A stretch of DNA of 64,000 nucleotides from Halolamina pelagica (GTDB lineage: Archaea > Halobacteriota > Halobacteria > Halobacteriales > Haloferacaceae): contig NZ_FOXI01000004.1 of NCBI RefSeq assembly GCF_900115675.1, positions 1 through 64,000 on the forward strand. The letters are read 5' to 3'. The notes under the pieces were generated by a model. It was not told where the DNA came from. It made no database searches and saw only the letters and a program-made list of their open reading frames with translations. Made by a program: the position numbers and the translations under genes. Positions 44,921 to 54,022 of the stretch are shown piece by piece. The first letter of the stretch is position 1. Each line of letters starts with the position of its first letter.

Positions 44921-45450
44921 GCGAGAACGATCTCGCCCAGAACGACGGCCAGCGGTTCGACCGCCTGCCCGCGACCCCCGCCGACCGCGAGGTCGAGGGC
45001 CGTGCCTCCCGCGAGGAGGTCGTCGACTGGTGGCAGGACCGCTTCGCTGTCCCGCCGGAAACCTTCGAGGACGTGACGTTCTGGGAGAAAGGGTCGGGGA
45101 AGATCTGGGCGTTCAGCGCCGACCTCCCCTCCCCCGTGCGAGTCGAGGGGCTGGGGATCACCCTCCTCCGGACTCGCCAGGAGCACTGGAAACCCACCAC
45201 GACCGGCGTGAAGCGCTTCGGCCGCGACGCGACCGAGAACGTGATCGACCTCGAACCCGGCGAGGCCGCGGCGTTCGCGACGGGCCACGACCAGCAGCTC
45301 GACCGCTGGGACGGCGACTGGGGCTACCTGATCGCCGCCCACGAACTCGCGGGCGAGCGCGAGCCGATCGGCGTCGGGCTCTACCTCCACGGCGAACTCC
45401 GATCGCGGGTGCCGAAGGGCTACCAGGAAGACCTCGCAGTCCTGGAGTAG
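44917..45450 (+). CDS. PUA-like protein coupled to the NSUN methyltransferase
   Basis: 177 residues, starting in a 4-base overlap with the methyltransferase. The core VRVEGLGITLLRTRQEHWKPTTTGVKRFGRDATENVIDLEPGEAAAFATGHDQQLD ... GYLIAAHELAGEREPIGVGLYLHGELRSRVPKGYQED resembles the C-terminal PUA-like domain of RsmF-type methyltransferases. It has the final G-x-G-x-x-x-x-G-x-L-x-S-x-x-P pattern that contacts RNA. It probably works with the upstream enzyme as a separate RNA-binding subunit. The C-terminus abuts the stop of the convergent Bax1 gene. Confidence 0.68.
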   Translation: MSENDLAQNDGQRFDRLPATPADREVEGRASREEVVDWWQDRFAVPPETFEDVTFWEKGSGKIWAFSADLPSPVRVEGLGITLLRTRQEHWKPTTTGVKRFGRDATENVIDLEPGEAAAFATGHDQQLDRWDGDWGYLIAAHELAGEREPIGVGLYLHGELRSRVPKGYQEDLAVLE

Positions 45451-46977
45451 CTACTTCTCCCGTACGGTTCCACCGCTGAGCCCCTCCCACTCGACGCGGT
45501 AGCCCATCGCCGACAGCGCCGTGGAGGCGTCGGTGAGGCCGTACGTCGCCAACGCCTCCTCCGCCTCGGCCAGAGCCATCCCGGCGTCGATCCCCTCGCT
45601 CGCCTCCTCGAGGACTGCGGGCCGGACGAGCGTCCGCCCGACCAGGCGGTGCTCCGGGAACGACTTCCCCTCGACGGCGTCGACGCTCACGCCGTACTCC
45701 GCGGCCAGTTCTCCCAACCCAACAGCGTCGGCGTCCGGGACGATCGCCCCCGGGAGGGAGTCCGCGGCGTCGGCCACCAGCTCGTCCTCGAACTCCCGGA
45801 GGGCGTCCACCACGTCCTTCACCCGGACCGAGCCCGAGTAGGGGATCGCACGGTGGTCGTGGGCCTCGATCGCCTCGCTGGCGGCCAGGGACTCGTCGAC
45901 GGCGACCAGGAGCTCCACGTCCTCGACCGTCTCCAGCTGCGAGAGCTTCTTCTCGACGTACTCGGGGGTCCAGAACCCCATGATCTCGAAGTAGACGCGG
46001 AAGCGGTCGGCGACTGGTTCCGCCTCGGCGCCGGCGGGCGCGTAGTCGAACGCGAAGTCCGGGATCATCACGCGGGGCCCCGTCTCAAGCGGCTCGGGCT
46101 CGCGCACGAGATCCCAATCCGTGTCGAGACTCTCGAAGGTGGCCGCGAACTCCGCCTCCACCGCGGAGTCGTAGGTCGGCTCCGCGACCGGTTCGACGCC
46201 CGGCACCGACACGTCGGCGTCGGTCAGCGTCATCGTCCGCTCGCGGCCGCGGTCGTCGATGGTGGCCGAGAGCCGCCAGTCGTCGGTCTTCGCGACCGAG
46301 CGCAGCAGCCGGGCGAAGGCGGTGCCGTAGCGCCGGGTGGCGCGGAACAGCGAGTCCGGCCCGGTGACAACCAACTCCCGCCCCTCGTCGGTCTGCCGGA
46401 CCTCGTACATCAGTCCGAGCCGTTTGACCGCGCGCACGAGGTCGGCGGGCTCCGAGGAGCGGACCCGGACCTCGGTCGCGTCGAACAGCGCGGTCTGGGC
46501 CAGCGAGAGGTCGTACTGCTCGAGCAGCGTCTCGGGGTCCCAGCGCGGCTCGAACGACGCGAGGATCCGGTTCTCCTCGCGGTCGGCGTACAGCGACTGC
46601 TCGACGGTGGCGGCGTCGACGCCCAGTCGATCGGCGGCCGCCGAGAGCGCTTCGGCGCGCTCGGGCTCGCTGGCGACGCCGACCGACTCGGCGCTCTCGA
46701 AGGCGACCCGGCGGGTTCGACGTGGGGGGACCTCGGCGCGGGTCTCGAACGTCGCGTCGCGCTCCAGCAGCGCCGCCAGCCCGCGGACCAGTTTGAACGA
46801 GTCGGCCCCGCGTTCGGCCGCCTCGAGTGCCTCCCGGAGCCGCGCTCGGCGTTCGCCGACGTGGCCCTGGAACGTTCCGAGCAGGCTCGCTGCCAGCGCG
46901 CGGTCGCCCGCGTCGGTGAACTGGGGGTAGTAGCCCCCACCCGCTCGCGACACCCGGAGGTGGTCCTTCCGCAGCAC
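45451..46977 (-). CDS. Bax1-like nuclease (DUF790), XPB partner
   Basis: 508 residues from GTG at 46977. The N-terminal domain begins MLRKDHLRVSRAGGGYYPQF. The nuclease core carries Glu275 (SAVEAEFA), Asp307 in VMIPDFAFDY, Glu331 in YFEIMGFWTPEYVEKKLSQL and Lys343/344, a PD-(D/E)XK-like arrangement. This is DUF790, known in archaea as Bax1, a structure-specific nuclease that binds the XPB helicase in nucleotide-excision repair. The XPB gene lies just upstream on the same strand, separated by a lipoprotein gene on the opposite strand and a hairpin-rich spacer. Confidence 0.86.
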   Translation of the reverse strand: MLRKDHLRVSRAGGGYYPQFTDAGDRALAASLLGTFQGHVGERRARLREALEAAERGADSFKLVRGLAALLERDATFETRAEVPPRRTRRVAFESAESVGVASEPERAEALSAAADRLGVDAATVEQSLYADREENRILASFEPRWDPETLLEQYDLSLAQTALFDATEVRVRSSEPADLVRAVKRLGLMYEVRQTDEGRELVVTGPDSLFRATRRYGTAFARLLRSVAKTDDWRLSATIDDRGRERTMTLTDADVSVPGVEPVAEPTYDSAVEAEFAATFESLDTDWDLVREPEPLETGPRVMIPDFAFDYAPAGAEAEPVADRFRVYFEIMGFWTPEYVEKKLSQLETVEDVELLVAVDESLAASEAIEAHDHRAIPYSGSVRVKDVVDALREFEDELVADAADSLPGAIVPDADAVGLGELAAEYGVSVDAVEGKSFPEHRLVGRTLVRPAVLEEASEGIDAGMALAEAEEALATYGLTDASTALSAMGYRVEWEGLSGGTVREK

Positions 46978-47106
46978 GGGCGGAGTTGGCGTCGCGGGCC
47001 TAAAACGCCGCCGGAGCGATTCGTCCCGGCGTTCAAGTACGAGGACGGGACCAACCCCATCGTCCGCTGAGTATGGCCGCGGGGCGGCCGAGGCGGGAGC
47101 GTGGTT

Positions 47107-47129
47107 CGAGAGACGCAAAGCGTCTCTCG
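47107..47129. repeat. 10-bp-stem perfect hairpin
   Basis: CGAGAGACGC-AAA-GCGTCTCTCG, a perfect 10-bp inverted repeat with a 3-base loop, in the 283-bp spacer between the divergent Bax1 and lipoprotein starts. A second hairpin follows 6 bases later. No gene is seen in the spacer. Confidence 0.75.
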
Positions 47130-47135
47130 TCATCA

Positions 47136-47154
47136 CGAAAATCTTCGATTTTCG
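47136..47154. repeat. 8-bp-stem AT-rich hairpin
   Basis: CGAAAATC-TTC-GATTTTCG, a perfect 8-bp inverted repeat with a 3-base loop, unusually AT-rich for this genome. Together with the preceding GC-rich hairpin it forms a compact two-hairpin element. Confidence 0.72.
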
Positions 47155-47260
47155 AACGACGGCGAACCCCCCGCGGAGCGACATCGCCGCCTGTTCGCAC
47201 GAACACGGCCGACAGTGGCTTAGGGGAACGCTGATTGTCTCCCCCGCCACAGGTCTGCCC

Positions 47261-47665
47261 GTGCAGCGACGCCAGTTCCTCGCGCTGGGCGCGGTCGGGC
47301 TCGCCGGCTGTGTGAGCGCCAGCGACGGCTCCGGGCCGCGGAACCCGCCGACGACGCCCGAGGGTGGCGGGCCGATCGAGGACACGCGCAGCCTCCGGAT
47401 CGTCGACGGGGTGCCGCGCGAGGGCGAGGACGGGGCGCTCGTGCTCGCGATCACCGTCGAGAACACCGCCGAGGGCACGCGCAGCGATACGCTCGTCGCG
47501 AGAGCGACCGTCGAGACCGACGACGGGAGCGCCGAGTACGAGACCAGCCGGAAGGTCTCCCTCGACGCCGGCAGCGAGGCCGAGGTCGAACTCGTCTTCG
47601 ACGTTGCCTACGAGGCGTGGGCGGGCGGCGGCGGGCTCTCCTACGGCTGGGAGGGCCAGCTCTAG
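47261..47665 (+). CDS. Small lipoprotein of unknown function
   Basis: 134 residues from GTG at 47261. MQRRQFLALGAVGLAGCVSASDG has a short Arg-Arg lead and a lipobox (LAGC), so the product is likely a Tat-exported lipoprotein anchored at Cys17. The mature part is a small FxLD-like beta domain (SLRIVDGVPREGEDGALVLAITVENTAEGTRSDTLVARATVETDDGSAEYETSRKVSLDAGSEAEVELVF), the pattern of CARDB-like modules in archaeal surface proteins. It overlaps the end of the convergent XPB gene by 4 bases and sits between XPB and Bax1. Confidence 0.72.
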   Translation: MQRRQFLALGAVGLAGCVSASDGSGPRNPPTTPEGGGPIEDTRSLRIVDGVPREGEDGALVLAITVENTAEGTRSDTLVARATVETDDGSAEYETSRKVSLDAGSEAEVELVFDVAYEAWAGGGGLSYGWEGQL

Positions 47666-49029
47666 CGGCGGCGCTCGGCGACGCGCTCCTCGGCCGTCTC
47701 CTCGCTGACGACCTCGTAGAGCAGCGCCCCTGGCCCGTCCTCGGTCGGTCGGAGGATCCGCCCCAGGCGCTGGGTGAACTCCCGCTCGCTCCCCGAGCCG
47801 GCGAGGAGGACCGCGACGTTCGCGTCCGGCACGTCGACGCCCTCGTCGAGCACGTTCGCGGTGACGACGCGGGAGTACTCACCGGAGCGGAAGCGGTCGA
47901 GGACCTCCCGGCGCTCGGCGGCGCCGGTCTCGTTGGTGATCGCCGGGAGGAGATAGCGCTCGGAGAGCCGGTACACCAGGTCCGTGCTCGCAGTAAAGAC
48001 GATCACCCGGTCGTCGCGGTGGCGGTCCAGCAGCCGGCCGAGTTCGTCGACCTTCCGGTCCGCCTCGCGGACGATCCGCCGCGCGCGCTGCTTGGCCAGC
48101 AGCGCCTCGCGCGCTTCGGGATCGCGGCCCGACCGCTTCACGAGCTCCCGGTAGTCGCTCCCGCGGTTCATCGAGATCCCGGAGCGTTTGAGGTAGTCGA
48201 CGAACGTCTCCTGGGCTTCCTCGTAGGCCTCGCGTTCCCCGGAAGTCAGATCGACCTCGATCCGGCGGATCTCGTACTCGGCGAGGTGGTCGCCCGCGAG
48301 GTCGTCGGGGTCGAGGCTGTAGGCTCGCGGGCCGATGAGGTCGACGATCGCCTCGTGGGCGCCGTCGGGGCGCTCGAACGTCGCGGTCAGGCCGAGGCGG
48401 GCGGGCGCCGCGAGCAGCCGCGCGATCCCGCGGTACCCCTCGCCGCCGAGGTGGTGGACTTCGTCGAAGACGACGAAGCCGAACGCCCCGCCCACGTCGT
48501 CGGCTTTCAGGTACGCCGAGTCGTACGTGGAGACGGTGATCGCCTCCCGGCGCTGCTTGCCGCCGCCGAACTGCCCGATCGGCACGTCGAACTCCGCCTC
48601 GAGTTCGCGGCGCCACTGTTCCAGCAGGTCGATCGTCGGCACGACCACCAGCGTCGGGACGCCGAGTTCCGCCATCGCGGCGATGGCGAGCACGGTCTTT
48701 CCCGCGCCGGTGGGGAGTTCGACGACGCCGCGGTCGCCGGCGTCGTGCCACGCGGTCAGTGCGTCCTGCTGGTACTCCCGGAGTTGGTACCGCGTCGACA
48801 GCGAGAGCGGTTCGGTGTCGAGCACGCGGTCGCGGTACGCGACGCCGCGGTCGTCGAGCGCCGCCCGGAGGTCGGCGTAGCGGTACGCGGGGGCGCGGTA
48901 CCCGCCGCTTCGCTCGTCACGTTCGAGGGACTCGCAGTCGGCGGCGAGTTCGGCGAGCGTCGAGGCGCCCTCGTCGCCGTCGCTCACGATCCTGACCGTC
49001 CCGTCATCGAACCGGAGCGTGAGCGTCAC
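47662..49029 (-). CDS. XPB/Rad25-family DNA helicase
   Basis: 455 residues from GTG at 49029. An N-terminal damage-recognition-like domain is followed by RecA-like lobes: LREYQQDALTAW, Walker A GVVELPTGAGKTVLAIAAM, DEVHH box (FVVFDEVHHLGGE), motif III LGLTATFERPDG, and lobe 2 with IVFTAS, VVTANVLDEGVDVPDANV and QRLGRILRP. Archaeal XPB unwinds DNA during repair and works with the Bax1 nuclease, whose gene lies nearby on the same strand. The 50-residue protein gene starts divergently 82 bp away. Confidence 0.93.
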   Translation of the reverse strand: MTLTLRFDDGTVRIVSDGDEGASTLAELAADCESLERDERSGGYRAPAYRYADLRAALDDRGVAYRDRVLDTEPLSLSTRYQLREYQQDALTAWHDAGDRGVVELPTGAGKTVLAIAAMAELGVPTLVVVPTIDLLEQWRRELEAEFDVPIGQFGGGKQRREAITVSTYDSAYLKADDVGGAFGFVVFDEVHHLGGEGYRGIARLLAAPARLGLTATFERPDGAHEAIVDLIGPRAYSLDPDDLAGDHLAEYEIRRIEVDLTSGEREAYEEAQETFVDYLKRSGISMNRGSDYRELVKRSGRDPEAREALLAKQRARRIVREADRKVDELGRLLDRHRDDRVIVFTASTDLVYRLSERYLLPAITNETGAAERREVLDRFRSGEYSRVVTANVLDEGVDVPDANVAVLLAGSGSEREFTQRLGRILRPTEDGPGALLYEVVSEETAEERVAERRR

Positions 49030-49110
49030 ACCCGGCGTTGGCCGCCGTGGCGCTTGTGGATTTCGGGGTCGCTTCGAACGGTTTACCCGCTCGGCACCGG
49101 TACGCCGGGT

Positions 49111-49263
49111 ATGAGCGACGATCCCGAGCGGGCGGTCGAGGCGTTCCTCGACGCCGCCGACACCGTCTACGGCGAGTACGAACAGGGCTACATGAACGCC
49201 GACGTGGCGCTCTCGCAGTTGGAGACGCGGATCGAGACGTTGCGCGAGTCAGTCGAGGAGTAG
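49111..49263 (+). CDS. 50-residue conserved-looking small protein
   Basis: MSDDPERAVEAFLDAADTVYGEYEQGYMNADVALSQLETRIETLRESVEE: short, acidic, with a heptad-like C-terminal helix (VALSQLETRIETLRESV). Codon use and acidic composition match the neighbouring genes, and the ATG at 49111 stands alone in its own spacer between XPB and the ABC operon, ending 2 bases before the ABC ATPase stop. No known function. Confidence 0.6.
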   Translation: MSDDPERAVEAFLDAADTVYGEYEQGYMNADVALSQLETRIETLRESVEE

Positions 49264-49265
49264 CG

Positions 49266-50021
49266 CTACTCGCTGATCAGGCCGCGTACGTACTCCACGT
49301 TCTCCGCGAACGCCCCGTCGGTCCGATCCCGCGGGCGGTCGAGGTCAACGTCGACGATCTCCTGGACGTGCCCGGGGCCGGCGCCCATCACGACGATCCG
49401 GTCGGCCAGCGTCACCGCCTCGTCGACGTCGTGGGTGACGAACAGCACGGTCTTCCCCGTCTCCTCCCAGACCGACAGCAGTTCCTCGTGGAGCATCGAG
49501 CGCGTCTGTGCGTCCACGCTGCCGAAGGGCTCGTCCATCAGCAGGATCTCGGGGTCGACCGCGAGCGCCCGGGCGATGCCGACGCGCTGTTTCATCCCGC
49601 CCGAGAGCTCCGTGGGGTAGGCCTCGTCGAACGCCTCGAGCCCCACGAGGTCGAGCATCGCGTCGACGCGCTCCTCGCGCGCCTCGGCGTCGATGGCCTG
49701 TTGCTCGAGCCCGAACGCGACGTTCCCGCGGACGGTCCGCCACGGGAACAGGTGGTACTCCTGGAAGACGATGCCGAGGTCCGGCGACGGTTCGGTCACC
49801 GGCGCGCCGGACAGGCGGACCTGGCCGCTGGTGGCTGACTCCAGCCCGCCGATGATCCGGAACAGCGTGGTCTTCCCACAGCCGGAGGGGCCGACGACGC
49901 AGACGAACTCGCCGTCGTCGACCGCGAACTCCACGTCCTCGAGCGCCTGTACCCCGCCGTCGTCGCGGTCGTACAGCTTCGAGACGCCGTCGACGACGAC
50001 GCGCCGATCGTCCTCACTCAT
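49266..50021 (-). CDS. ABC transporter ATPase (nitrate/sulfonate/taurine type)
   Basis: 251 residues. Walker [18 protein letters not shown]-loop [23 protein letters not shown], signature [15 protein letters not shown], Walker [17 protein letters not shown] and H-switch [19 protein letters not shown]. The [16 protein letters not shown] and DEPFGxxDAQTR segments mark the SsuB/TauB/NrtD group. Last gene of a three-gene operon; its start overlaps the permease stop by ATGA. Powers uptake of a small anionic or sulfonated compound; exact ligand unknown. Confidence 0.93.
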   Translation of the reverse strand: MSEDDRRVVVDGVSKLYDRDDGGVQALEDVEFAVDDGEFVCVVGPSGCGKTTLFRIIGGLESATSGQVRLSGAPVTEPSPDLGIVFQEYHLFPWRTVRGNVAFGLEQQAIDAEAREERVDAMLDLVGLEAFDEAYPTELSGGMKQRVGIARALAVDPEILLMDEPFGSVDAQTRSMLHEELLSVWEETGKTVLFVTHDVDEAVTLADRIVVMGAGPGHVQEIVDVDLDRPRDRTDGAFAENVEYVRGLISE

Positions 50022-50806
50022 TGCCACGCCAACACCCGGTTCTGGACCGCGCCGACGCCGGTGTCGAGCACGAGGTACACGAGGCTCATCAGCAGGATGT
50101 ACGCCAGCACGGCGTCGACCGAGAGGTTCTGGGAGGCGGTGTAGAGCTCCCGGCCGACGCCGGGGACGCCCATGAGCTCGGCCGCGATGATGAGCATCCA
50201 GCACCGGCCGATCCCGGTCCGGATCCCCGTGATGATCTCCGGCAGCGCCGCCGGGAGTACGACCTTCCGGATCAGGCCGAGGTCGGTGTCGACGCCCAGC
50301 GACTTCGCCACGTCGAGGAACTCCTCGGAGACGCCGTCGACGCCGCCGTAGGCCGCGTAGTAGTTGATCCAGAACGCGCCCGCGGCGATGATGAAGGCGG
50401 CGCCGGCGTGGTTCAGTCCGATCCAGGCGATCGCGAACCCGATCAGCGCCAGCGGCGGCACCGGCCGGAGCACACGGACGAGGGGTGTCGCGAGGTCGTC
50501 GGCGAGGTCGCTGTAGGCCATCGTCACGCCGAGGGCGATCCCCAGGGTGGTGCCGACGACGGTTCCCGGGAGCCAGTGGGTGACACTCGCGACGAGGGCC
50601 GTCCCCATCGCGCCCGACCGGAGTTCGACGACGAACACATCGGCGACGGCCCGCGGCGAGGGGAGGACGTACGGCGGGTTGAACCGCGACGCGACCTCCC
50701 AGAGCAGGAGGAAGCCGAGGACGCCCAGCGCGCCCAGCAGGAGGCGTCGACGGTCGACGCCGCCGCCGACGTCGGTCCCGAAGTCGGTTTCGAGGCTCGT
50801 GCTCAT
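50018..50806 (-). CDS. ABC transporter permease (SsuC/TauC type)
   Basis: 262 residues, about six membrane helices. [31 protein letters not shown] is the family opening. The cytoplasmic EAA loop is [53 protein letters not shown], as in SsuC/TauC. Overlaps the binding-protein gene and the ATPase gene by 4 bases each. Confidence 0.92.
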   Translation of the reverse strand: MSTSLETDFGTDVGGGVDRRRLLLGALGVLGFLLLWEVASRFNPPYVLPSPRAVADVFVVELRSGAMGTALVASVTHWLPGTVVGTTLGIALGVTMAYSDLADDLATPLVRVLRPVPPLALIGFAIAWIGLNHAGAAFIIAAGAFWINYYAAYGGVDGVSEEFLDVAKSLGVDTDLGLIRKVVLPAALPEIITGIRTGIGRCWMLIIAAELMGVPGVGRELYTASQNLSVDAVLAYILLMSLVYLVLDTGVGAVQNRVLAWQ

Positions 50807-51846
50807 TCCAGCCCGTCGTAGAGCGAGTAGTCGAAGATCTGGTCGATTCCCAGCTCCGCGTCCGTCTTGCCGAGATCGGCGGCGTACGACGCGAACACCT
50901 CGGTCCCGTCCTCGATGACGTGGGGATCGGTGACGAAGTTCGACAGCGGCGACTCCATCGCCTGCTTCGCGGCGGCGGGCGCGAGCGAGGACTCGCCGAT
51001 GACGCTGCTCGCGTGCTCGGCTGCGGTGTCGCGGTTCGACCGGACGAACTCGGTCGCCCGCTGGTGCTCGCGGACGAACGCCGCCCCGGCGTCGCCGTCC
51101 CGAACGTCGTCGCTCATCAGCGTCACCGCCGCGGGCTGGCCGGGCATGAACTCGCCGGAGGTGGCGACGAACTCGTAGGGGAGTCCATCGTTCCGGATCT
51201 TCGTCGGTACCGGCTCCATGATCGACGTGCCGTCGACCTCGTCGTTCGCCAGACCCTGGAACACCGCGTTCGCACCTCCGAGTCCCGTGATTTCGACGTG
51301 ATCGTTGCTAGCTGGGTCGATCCCGAGTTCGTCGGAGAGCCAGTAGCGCAGCAGGATGTCCGGCACCGAGCCCTCGGGGAACGTGCCGAACTCGAAGGGG
51401 CGGCCCTTCTCGTCGGCCCACTGCGCGAAGGAGTCCGCGGGGCTCTCGGGGTCCCACATCGCCGCGAACTCCTCGTGGCCGAGGATCCCCATCGGCTCCT
51501 GGATGTTGGCGGCGACGACCTGCGCGGCGATCCCGCGGTCGATCACGATCATCGCGGGCACGATGCCGAACATCGCCACGTCGATCTCGCCGGAGGCGTA
51601 CGCCTGCACGATGTCGGGGCCGCTCGAGAACTCCTTGGCGTCGACGGGGACCGGCAGTTCGTCGAGGTACCCCTCCTCCTCCATCACGAAGTACTGCATG
51701 TCGGGGTAGATCGGCATGTACGCCACGGTCAGGTCGTCGGTGCCCCCGCCGCTGCCGCCGAGACAGCCGGCCAGCCCGAACGTCGCCGCCGCACCGGTCG
51801 CTTTCAGCGCGTCGCGCCGCGAGAAACTGCGGTATCGATCGCTCAT
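50803..51846 (-). CDS. ABC transporter substrate-binding lipoprotein (SsuA/NMT1-like)
   Basis: 347 residues. [31 protein letters not shown] is a Tat lipoprotein signal (SRRDALK; lipobox Cys28). The mature part has the NMT1/SsuA pattern: [76 protein letters not shown]. Such proteins bind nitrate, sulfonates, taurine or pyrimidine precursors. First gene of the operon; a TATA-like GAGTTAAC lies about 25-30 bases upstream. Confidence 0.9.
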   Translation of the reverse strand: MSDRYRSFSRRDALKATGAAATFGLAGCLGGSGGGTDDLTVAYMPIYPDMQYFVMEEEGYLDELPVPVDAKEFSSGPDIVQAYASGEIDVAMFGIVPAMIVIDRGIAAQVVAANIQEPMGILGHEEFAAMWDPESPADSFAQWADEKGRPFEFGTFPEGSVPDILLRYWLSDELGIDPASNDHVEITGLGGANAVFQGLANDEVDGTSIMEPVPTKIRNDGLPYEFVATSGEFMPGQPAAVTLMSDDVRDGDAGAAFVREHQRATEFVRSNRDTAAEHASSVIGESSLAPAAAKQAMESPLSNFVTDPHVIEDGTEVFASYAADLGKTDAELGIDQIFDYSLYDGLE

Positions 51847-51887
51847 TACGCCCGGTTGTCGCGCTCGGGTTAACTCCCCGCCGCCCT

Positions 51888-51904
51888 CGGCGAGAACCTC
51901 GCCG
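51888..51904. terminator. 7-bp stem hairpin in the SBP-aminotransferase spacer
   Basis: CGGCGAG-AAC-CTCGCCG, a perfect stem with a 3-base loop, in the 223-bp spacer between divergent genes. Its role is unclear; both genes start, rather than end, here, so it is listed as a structured site only. Confidence 0.3.
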
Positions 51905-52069
51905 CGTCGACGACGGACCCGTTCGGCTGTACGCCCTCGTAGTCTCGCCTGCAGTGGCCCTCGCGCCGATCACTGCGGAATCCTGCCGTCGTGGAAACCG
52001 GACAGTGATGCCGATACCGCTGCCCGCCGGAGAGGAACCATTAACGCGCTCGCCGCCGACGCCGTGGGT

Positions 52070-53188
52070 ATGCCCCAGTTCTCCGACCGCGTGGAGCGTA
52101 TCAGCATCTCCGGGATCCGGGAAGTGTTCGAGGCCGCCGGCGAGGACGCCATCAACCTCGGCCTCGGCCAGCCGGATTTCCCGACGCCGGAGCACGCCCG
52201 CCAGGGCGCCGTCGACGCCGTCGAGGCCGGGAAGGCGGACGCCTACACCGGCAACAAGGGGATCCCGGAGCTCCGGGAGGCGATCGTCCGGAAGCACGAA
52301 CGGGACCTCGGCCTCGACTACGACCCCGAGCAGGTCATCGCCACCGCCGGCGGGAGCGAGGCGCTCCACATCGCGCTGGAGGCCCACGTCGGCCCGGGCG
52401 ACGAGGTGATCATCCCCGACCCGGGCTTCGTCGCCTACGACGCGCTGACGAAGCTGACCGGTGCGGAGCCGGTGCCGGTCCCGGTTCGCGACGACCTCAC
52501 GATCGACCCCGCGGCCATCGAGGACGCGATCACCGAGGACACCGCGGCCTTCGTCGTCAACAGCCCCGGCAACCCGACCGGCGCGGTCTCGCCGCTCTCG
52601 GACGTGAAGGCGTTCGCCCGGATCGCCGAGGAACACGACCTGCTCTGTGTCTCCGACGAGGTGTACGGCCGCATCGTCTTCGACGGCGACCATCGCTCGC
52701 CCGCGGAGTTCGCGCCCGAGCAGACCGTCGTCGTCGACGCCTGCTCGAAGACGTACTCGATGACGGGCTGGCGGCTGGGCTGGGTCGCGGCCGCACCCGA
52801 GCGCGTCGAGCGCATGCTGCGCGTCCACCAGTACGTGCAGGCCTGCGCGTCGGCGCCGGCCCAGTACGCTGCCGAGGCCGCACTCTCCGGGCCACAGGCC
52901 GTGGTGACGGGGATGGTCGACACGTTCGAGGAGCGCCGGGATCTGGTCGTCGACGGGCTCCGAGATATCGGCCTCGACGTGCCCACGCCGGAGGGAGCGT
53001 TCTACGTGATGCCGGAAGTGCCCGAGGGGTTCGTCGACGAGTGCATCGACCGTGGCGTCGTCATCGTGCCGGGCGAGGCGTTCGGCGACGCCGGCGAGGG
53101 GTACGCCCGGCTCTCCTACGCGACGGCGACCGAGGAACTGGAGGAGGCGCTGTCGATCATGGAGGAGGCGTACGAGGCGGTTCGCTGA
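52070..53188 (+). CDS. Class I/II aminotransferase
   Basis: 372 residues of fold type I PLP enzyme. INLGLGQPDFPTPEH, AYTGNKGIPELREAI, ATAGGSEALHIAL, NSPGNPTGAV, VSDEVYGRIVF and the PLP lysine in DACSKTYSMTGWRLGW (Lys227) are all present. The pattern matches archaeal aspartate/aromatic aminotransferases (AspC family). ATG at 52070 follows TATA-like CATTAA about 30 bases upstream. Convergent with the PAC2 gene with a 1-base gap. Confidence 0.9.
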   Translation: MPQFSDRVERISISGIREVFEAAGEDAINLGLGQPDFPTPEHARQGAVDAVEAGKADAYTGNKGIPELREAIVRKHERDLGLDYDPEQVIATAGGSEALHIALEAHVGPGDEVIIPDPGFVAYDALTKLTGAEPVPVPVRDDLTIDPAAIEDAITEDTAAFVVNSPGNPTGAVSPLSDVKAFARIAEEHDLLCVSDEVYGRIVFDGDHRSPAEFAPEQTVVVDACSKTYSMTGWRLGWVAAAPERVERMLRVHQYVQACASAPAQYAAEAALSGPQAVVTGMVDTFEERRDLVVDGLRDIGLDVPTPEGAFYVMPEVPEGFVDECIDRGVVIVPGEAFGDAGEGYARLSYATATEELEEALSIMEEAYEAVR

Positions 53189-53189
53189 C

Positions 53190-53936
53190 CTACTGATACA
53201 TCCCGGTTCGGGACACCTGCGAGGACTTGTGCTGGTCGGCCTGCTGCATCTGCTTGGCCAGTTCCTTGCGGCGCTCCATGATCTGCTCCGCCTCCTCGAG
53301 CAGTCGCTCCGTCTCGACCTCGACCCCGGCGACGGGGTTGATTCCCTGGGTGATCAGCGCGTGGGCGCCCTGTGGGTCCGGGAACCGCGGGTCGGTGTCG
53401 ACCATCAGCCCCACGGCGTCGACGCCCTCGTCGGCGGCCTCCGAGAGCAGCGCACCGGGCGGGCCGGAGATCATCCCGCTGTCGTCGGGCGGCGAGACCG
53501 AAGCCTCGTCGAGGCGGTCCTGGCCCTCGCCGACGCCGATCCCCTCGATCGAGGGGACCTCGTCGGCGCCCCGTTCGGCCGGGAGGCCGCCGAGGTAGAT
53601 GGGCAGCACGTCGTGTTCGACGATCCACTCGGTGAGGCGCTCGGTGAACAGCGGCGCGTCCATCACGTGGACCGGTACGTCGCTGCGGAGCGCGATCAGC
53701 TCCTCGTCGTCGTCGACGTAGAGCCGGATGGGCGAGTTCACGTCCCGCTCGGACCCGTCGAACACCGTCACCGGTGGGATGCCCTCCCCGCTGACGCTGG
53801 CGAACTCCGTCATCTCCCGACTGTCGATCACGTGGTCGGTCGCGATCTTCCCGACCAGGCCGACGCCCGGCATCCCCTCGATCAGCGTCGCACCCGTCGG
53901 GTCGACCGAGTCGTCGGTCACGCGGATTTCGACCAT
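53190..53936 (-). CDS. PAC2-family proteasome assembly chaperone-like protein
   Basis: 248 residues. TLIEGMPGVGLVGKIATDHVID, PPVTVFDGSERDVNSPIRLYVDDDEELIALRSDVPV and DDSGMISGPPGALLSEAADEGVDAVGLMVDTDPRFPDPQGAHALI are the conserved PAC2 blocks. A C-terminal coiled coil (EVETERLLEEAEQIMERRKELAKQMQQAD) precedes the tail SSQVSRTGMYQ, where an HbYX-like motif (M-Y at the end) could dock on the 20S proteasome, as in archaeal PbaA. The M-Y-Q ending is close to but not exactly hydrophobic-Tyr-X. Function inferred. Confidence 0.82.
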   Translation of the reverse strand: MVEIRVTDDSVDPTGATLIEGMPGVGLVGKIATDHVIDSREMTEFASVSGEGIPPVTVFDGSERDVNSPIRLYVDDDEELIALRSDVPVHVMDAPLFTERLTEWIVEHDVLPIYLGGLPAERGADEVPSIEGIGVGEGQDRLDEASVSPPDDSGMISGPPGALLSEAADEGVDAVGLMVDTDPRFPDPQGAHALITQGINPVAGVEVETERLLEEAEQIMERRKELAKQMQQADQHKSSQVSRTGMYQ

Positions 53937-54022
53937 GGCATAACTGTCGGCTGCCTCATGGAAGTGCGTTGTGGCGACGGGGACAGCGAAGTATTATTGT
54001 GCGCCGGTTCGTCGGCCGGGAT

